From the NCBI GenBank assembly GCA_902796295.1, contig CADBOL010000121.1:1-7903 (forward strand): a stretch of 7,903 bases of DNA, given 5' to 3'. Of the stretch, positions 6,160-7,903 are shown one piece after another. How positions within the stretch are numbered: the first letter of the stretch is position 1; each line of letters begins with the position of its first letter. Under the pieces are notes generated by a model. The model saw only the letters and a program-made list of their open reading frames with translations. It ran no database searches and was not told the origin of the DNA. The stretch is from Oscillospiraceae bacterium (lineage in GTDB: Bacteria > Bacillota > Clostridia > Oscillospirales > Acutalibacteraceae). A program made the position numbers and the translations under genes.

Positions 6160-7443
6160 ATGAAAGAAATCAATGTAACGGTAATCGGCTCCGGCAGCAC
6201 CTACTGCCCCGAGCTCATAGACGGATTCCTGAAAAGACAGGATTCACTTAAAATCAAAAAAATAGCGTTTATGGATATCGACGAGAGGAAAAGAACAATC
6301 GTCGGAAATCTCTGCCTGCGTATGCTCAAAGCCGCCGGGATTGAGTGCGAAACTCTGCTCACGGATGACCTCGACCTTGCCCTTCAGGGCGCGGATTTTG
6401 TAATCACGCAGATCAGAGTCGGCAAGCTCCCGGCAAGATATCTTGACGAGACCATTCCCAATAAATACGGGCTTATCGGTCAGGAAACAACGGGTATAGG
6501 CGGATTTTTCAAGGCGCAGAGAACCATACCCGTGATGAAACACATCTGCGACAGGATTGAGGCAATCTGCCCCGACGCCTGGCTTATAAACTTTACAAAT
6601 CCATCGGGAATCATTACAGAATTTGTGCTCAACAACACAAATGTCAAGTGCATAGGCCTGTGCAATGTTCCCATAGATATGATTGACGATATCAAAGAGG
6701 ATGTCGGCGATGATATGGAATACACCTATGTCGGGCTCAATCATCTCAGCTGGATGATAAGCGTGAGAAAAGACGGCGAAGAACTGATTGACAAGTTCAT
6801 AGGCGAAGGATTCACTCCCACCGTAATGGCAAACATAAAAGATGACGGCTTCTCGATAGACTGCCTCAAATCCATACACGCCATCCCCTCATCATATCTG
6901 CAGTATTACTACTGCAGGCAGGCAAAGCTTGATCATCAGCTCAGCGGCGATAAATGCAGAGCGGAGGAATGTATGGAGATAGAGGAACAGCTCCTCGAAA
7001 TGTATTCCGACGAAGGGCTCTATGTAAAGCCCGCGCTGCTTGACAAGAGGGGCGGCCACAAATATTCGCTTGTTGCCGTGAATCTTGTTGACGCAATAGC
7101 AAACGACCTGAACGATATACAGGTAGTGAATATCAAAAACGGGGATACACTCCCCTTCCTTAAACCCGATGACGTCATTGAGGTTGCCGCAAGGATAGGC
7201 AAAAACGGAGCTCAGGCATTGCCGGTGGGCGAGGTTACAAACCGCCATATCACAGGCCTCATGCGTACAGTCAAGGATTATGAAAACCTGACCGTACAGG
7301 CGGGAATCACGGGCTGCGATGAAACGGCGCTCAACGCCCTGCTCCTTCATCCCCTTGTAGGAGACTGGGAAAAAGCATATAAATGCTTCAATGAAATGAA
7401 GCAGGCGCACAGGGATTATCTGCCCCAGTATTTCGGGAATTGA
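6160..7443 (+). CDS. GH4 family glycosidase, 6-phospho-beta-glucosidase type
   Basis: The 427-residue protein is a full-length family 4 glycosidase. These enzymes use NAD and a divalent metal, oxidise the sugar at C3, and release the aglycone by elimination. The N-terminal nucleotide motif is VIGSGSTYCPEL (8-19), with Asp39 after strand 2. GLIGQETTGIGGFF (104-117) and NFTNPSG (144-150) are family signatures. The metal ligands are Cys168 in GLCNVP and His195 in GLNH. The CN-x-P form is the one I associate with 6-phospho-beta-glucosidases, while CD-x-P goes with 6-phospho-alpha-glucosidases. The tyrosine-rich SSYLQYYY (244-251) is where the catalytic base is expected, and RGGHKYS with later NIKNGDTLP are typical C-terminal parts. 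One small oddity is Ile113 where proline is more usual. GGAG stands 10 nt before the ATG. The 22-nt gap to the kinase gene, plus the need for a phosphorylated substrate, ties the two together. Confidence 0.9.
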   Translation: MKEINVTVIGSGSTYCPELIDGFLKRQDSLKIKKIAFMDIDERKRTIVGNLCLRMLKAAGIECETLLTDDLDLALQGADFVITQIRVGKLPARYLDETIPNKYGLIGQETTGIGGFFKAQRTIPVMKHICDRIEAICPDAWLINFTNPSGIITEFVLNNTNVKCIGLCNVPIDMIDDIKEDVGDDMEYTYVGLNHLSWMISVRKDGEELIDKFIGEGFTPTVMANIKDDGFSIDCLKSIHAIPSSYLQYYYCRQAKLDHQLSGDKCRAEECMEIEEQLLEMYSDEGLYVKPALLDKRGGHKYSLVAVNLVDAIANDLNDIQVVNIKNGDTLPFLKPDDVIEVAARIGKNGAQALPVGEVTNRHITGLMRTVKDYENLTVQAGITGCDETALNALLLHPLVGDWEKAYKCFNEMKQAHRDYLPQYFGN

Positions 7444-7462
7444 TTTCGCCGTATAAAAACTG

Positions 7463-7491
7463 TTGACTTTTTTACAAAGCGGATATATAAT
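7463..7491 (+). promoter_or_regulatory. sigma-A promoter of the T-box/thrS transcription unit
   Basis: TTGACT (7463-7468), a 17-bp spacer, and a perfect TATAAT (7486-7491). Transcription should start close to 7498-7499, just before the first T-box helix. It lies 20 nt after the GH4 stop. I see no hairpin terminator between the two units, so some read-through from the sugar operon is possible. Confidence 0.9.
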
Positions 7492-7498
7492 ACATCCA

Positions 7499-7720
7499 TT
7501 AAAGGCACCGAAGGAGAACGATTCCGTCATTCCGCACCACAGAGAGATGCGCCGCGGCTGAAAGCGCATTGTGCGATACCGGAGGAGACCGCTCCCGAGC
7601 CGCCTGCGAAAAGGCATCCGCCATAAGCAGAGCCGTTTCCCGCGTTAAGGGTCAAGAGTTAAAATCAAGGTGGAACCGTGCACAGCACCCTTGGACAACC
7701 GGGGTGCTGTTTTTATTTTA
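7499..7720 (+). promoter_or_regulatory. T-box riboswitch leader, threonine-specific (thrS)
   Basis: The leader binds uncharged tRNA-Thr and then lets transcription continue into thrS. Stem I can be traced: base helix GGAG (7513-7516) with CTCC (7592-7595), a GA-rich internal loop like the K-turn, TTCC (7522-7525) with GGAG (7581-7584), the specifier loop, CGCAC (7533-7537) with GTGCG (7571-7575), the AGAGAG segment (7541-7546), and the distal helix ATGCGC/GCGCAT (7547-7552/7564-7569). The specifier is ACC (7578-7580), a threonine codon followed by G. Stem III contains CCCGCGTTAAGGG (7639-7651). The T-box core AGGTGGAACCGTG (7668-7680) forms the antiterminator: AAGG pairs with CCTT (7667-7670/7689-7692), GTG pairs with CAC (7678-7680/7686-7688), and the 7-nt bulge TGGAACC binds the tRNA 3' end. 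TGGA predicts a tRNA ending UCCA. Confidence 0.95.
7682..7719 (+). terminator. Intrinsic terminator of the T-box leader
   Basis: ACAGCACCC (7682-7690) pairs perfectly with GGGTGCTGT (7702-7710) around an 11-nt loop, followed by TTTTTATTTT (7710-7719). The 5' arm shares bases 7686-7690 with the antiterminator, so the two structures exclude each other. This is the off-state when tRNA-Thr is charged. Confidence 0.93.
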
Positions 7721-7786
7721 AACAGCCGGAACAGCGCTGCTGTTTCCTGTGAATAATAAACCGAACCCGTAAAGGAGTTGAATAAT

Positions 7787-7903
7787 ATGAAAATAATCTA
7801 CAGAGACGGTACTGTCGGCGAATGCCCCGAAGAGGAAGTACAGCATGTACTGCGCCACTCCACGGCTCACTGTATGGCCCAGGCCATTCAGAGGCTCTGG
7901 CCC
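7787..7903 (+). CDS. thrS: Threonyl-tRNA synthetase, N-terminal 39 codons, no TGS domain
   Basis: The ATG at 7787-7789 follows AAAGGAG (7771-7777) by 9 nt. The 39 visible residues run to the window edge without a stop. After a short lead MKIIYRDGTVGECPEEE they reach LRHSTAHCMAQAIQRLWP, the start of the ThrRS editing (N2) domain, whose HSxAH motif holds zinc/catalytic histidines for removing mischarged serine. In standard ThrRS this motif comes only after a TGS domain of about 60 residues. Here it begins near residue 24, so the N1 domain is absent, a variant I have seen in clostridial ThrRS. The T-box with a threonine specifier directly upstream supports the assignment. The aminoacylation and anticodon-binding domains lie beyond the window. 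Confidence 0.93.
   Translation, partial: MKIIYRDGTVGECPEEEVQHVLRHSTAHCMAQAIQRLWP

Noticed and set aside
6892..7617. 241-residue open frame on the minus strand
   Set aside because: It is antisense to the GH4 gene and to the T-box leader, and its product has no recognisable domain.
7720..7745. Second hairpin AAACAGC/GCTGTTT between the T-box terminator and the thrS ribosome binding site, considered as another terminator
   Set aside because: The stem is short and no U-tract follows (TTTCCTG). It may be a minor structure or an mRNA stability element, but there is no support for termination.
1..7903. CRISPR arrays, insertion sequences, phage genes, direct repeats
   Set aside because: No repeated spacer pattern, transposase, integrase or terminal repeat was seen on either strand.

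Overview
The window looks like a chromosomal segment from a member of the Clostridia (Bacillota), most likely an anaerobic gut-type relative of the Oscillospiraceae/Lachnospiraceae. This rests on three sigma-A promoters with exact 17-bp spacers, GGAGG-type ribosome binding sites, a T-box leader in front of thrS, a YqeM-like methyltransferase next to hslO, and a DUF5685 gene next to a J-like gene. No species assignment is possible from sequence reading alone. I see no mobile element, CRISPR array or phage gene.

Left part (1-1892). The first 40 bases are the 5' part of a tRNA-Val(UAC) gene on the minus strand with its own promoter. Behind it on the same strand is a two-gene operon: a YqeM-like SAM-dependent methyltransferase followed, after a 2-nt gap, by hslO (Hsp33 redox chaperone). 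Its promoter lies at 1760-1788. Positions 1732-1892 form an AT-rich divergent promoter region.

Middle part (1893-7443). Six plus-strand genes lie end to end. The gaps are 9, 8, 11 and 22 nt plus one 4-nt overlap, so they probably form one operon. The first three form an unexplained envelope or redox-looking module: a Cys-rich DUF5685 protein, a J-domain-like/TPR protein that has lost HPD and ends in a 10-cysteine tail, and a six-segment membrane protein. The last three form a sugar cassette: an intracellular GH109-like, NAD-dependent glycosidase of the Gfo/Idh/MocA fold, a BadF/BadG/NagK-type sugar kinase, and a GH4 6-phospho-beta-glucosidase-type enzyme. A reasonable model is that the kinase makes a 6-phospho-sugar or 6-phospho-glycoside that GH4 cleaves, while the GH109-like enzyme acts on an imported glycoside. 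No transporter or PTS gene is visible here. The presence of two unrelated glycosidase families that both use NAD-dependent redox chemistry is the most unusual point of the window.

Right part (7444-7903). This is a separate transcription unit: a strong promoter, a T-box riboswitch with a threonine ACC specifier, a clear antiterminator/terminator pair, and the first 39 codons of thrS. This ThrRS starts almost directly at the editing domain, so it lacks the usual N-terminal TGS domain.
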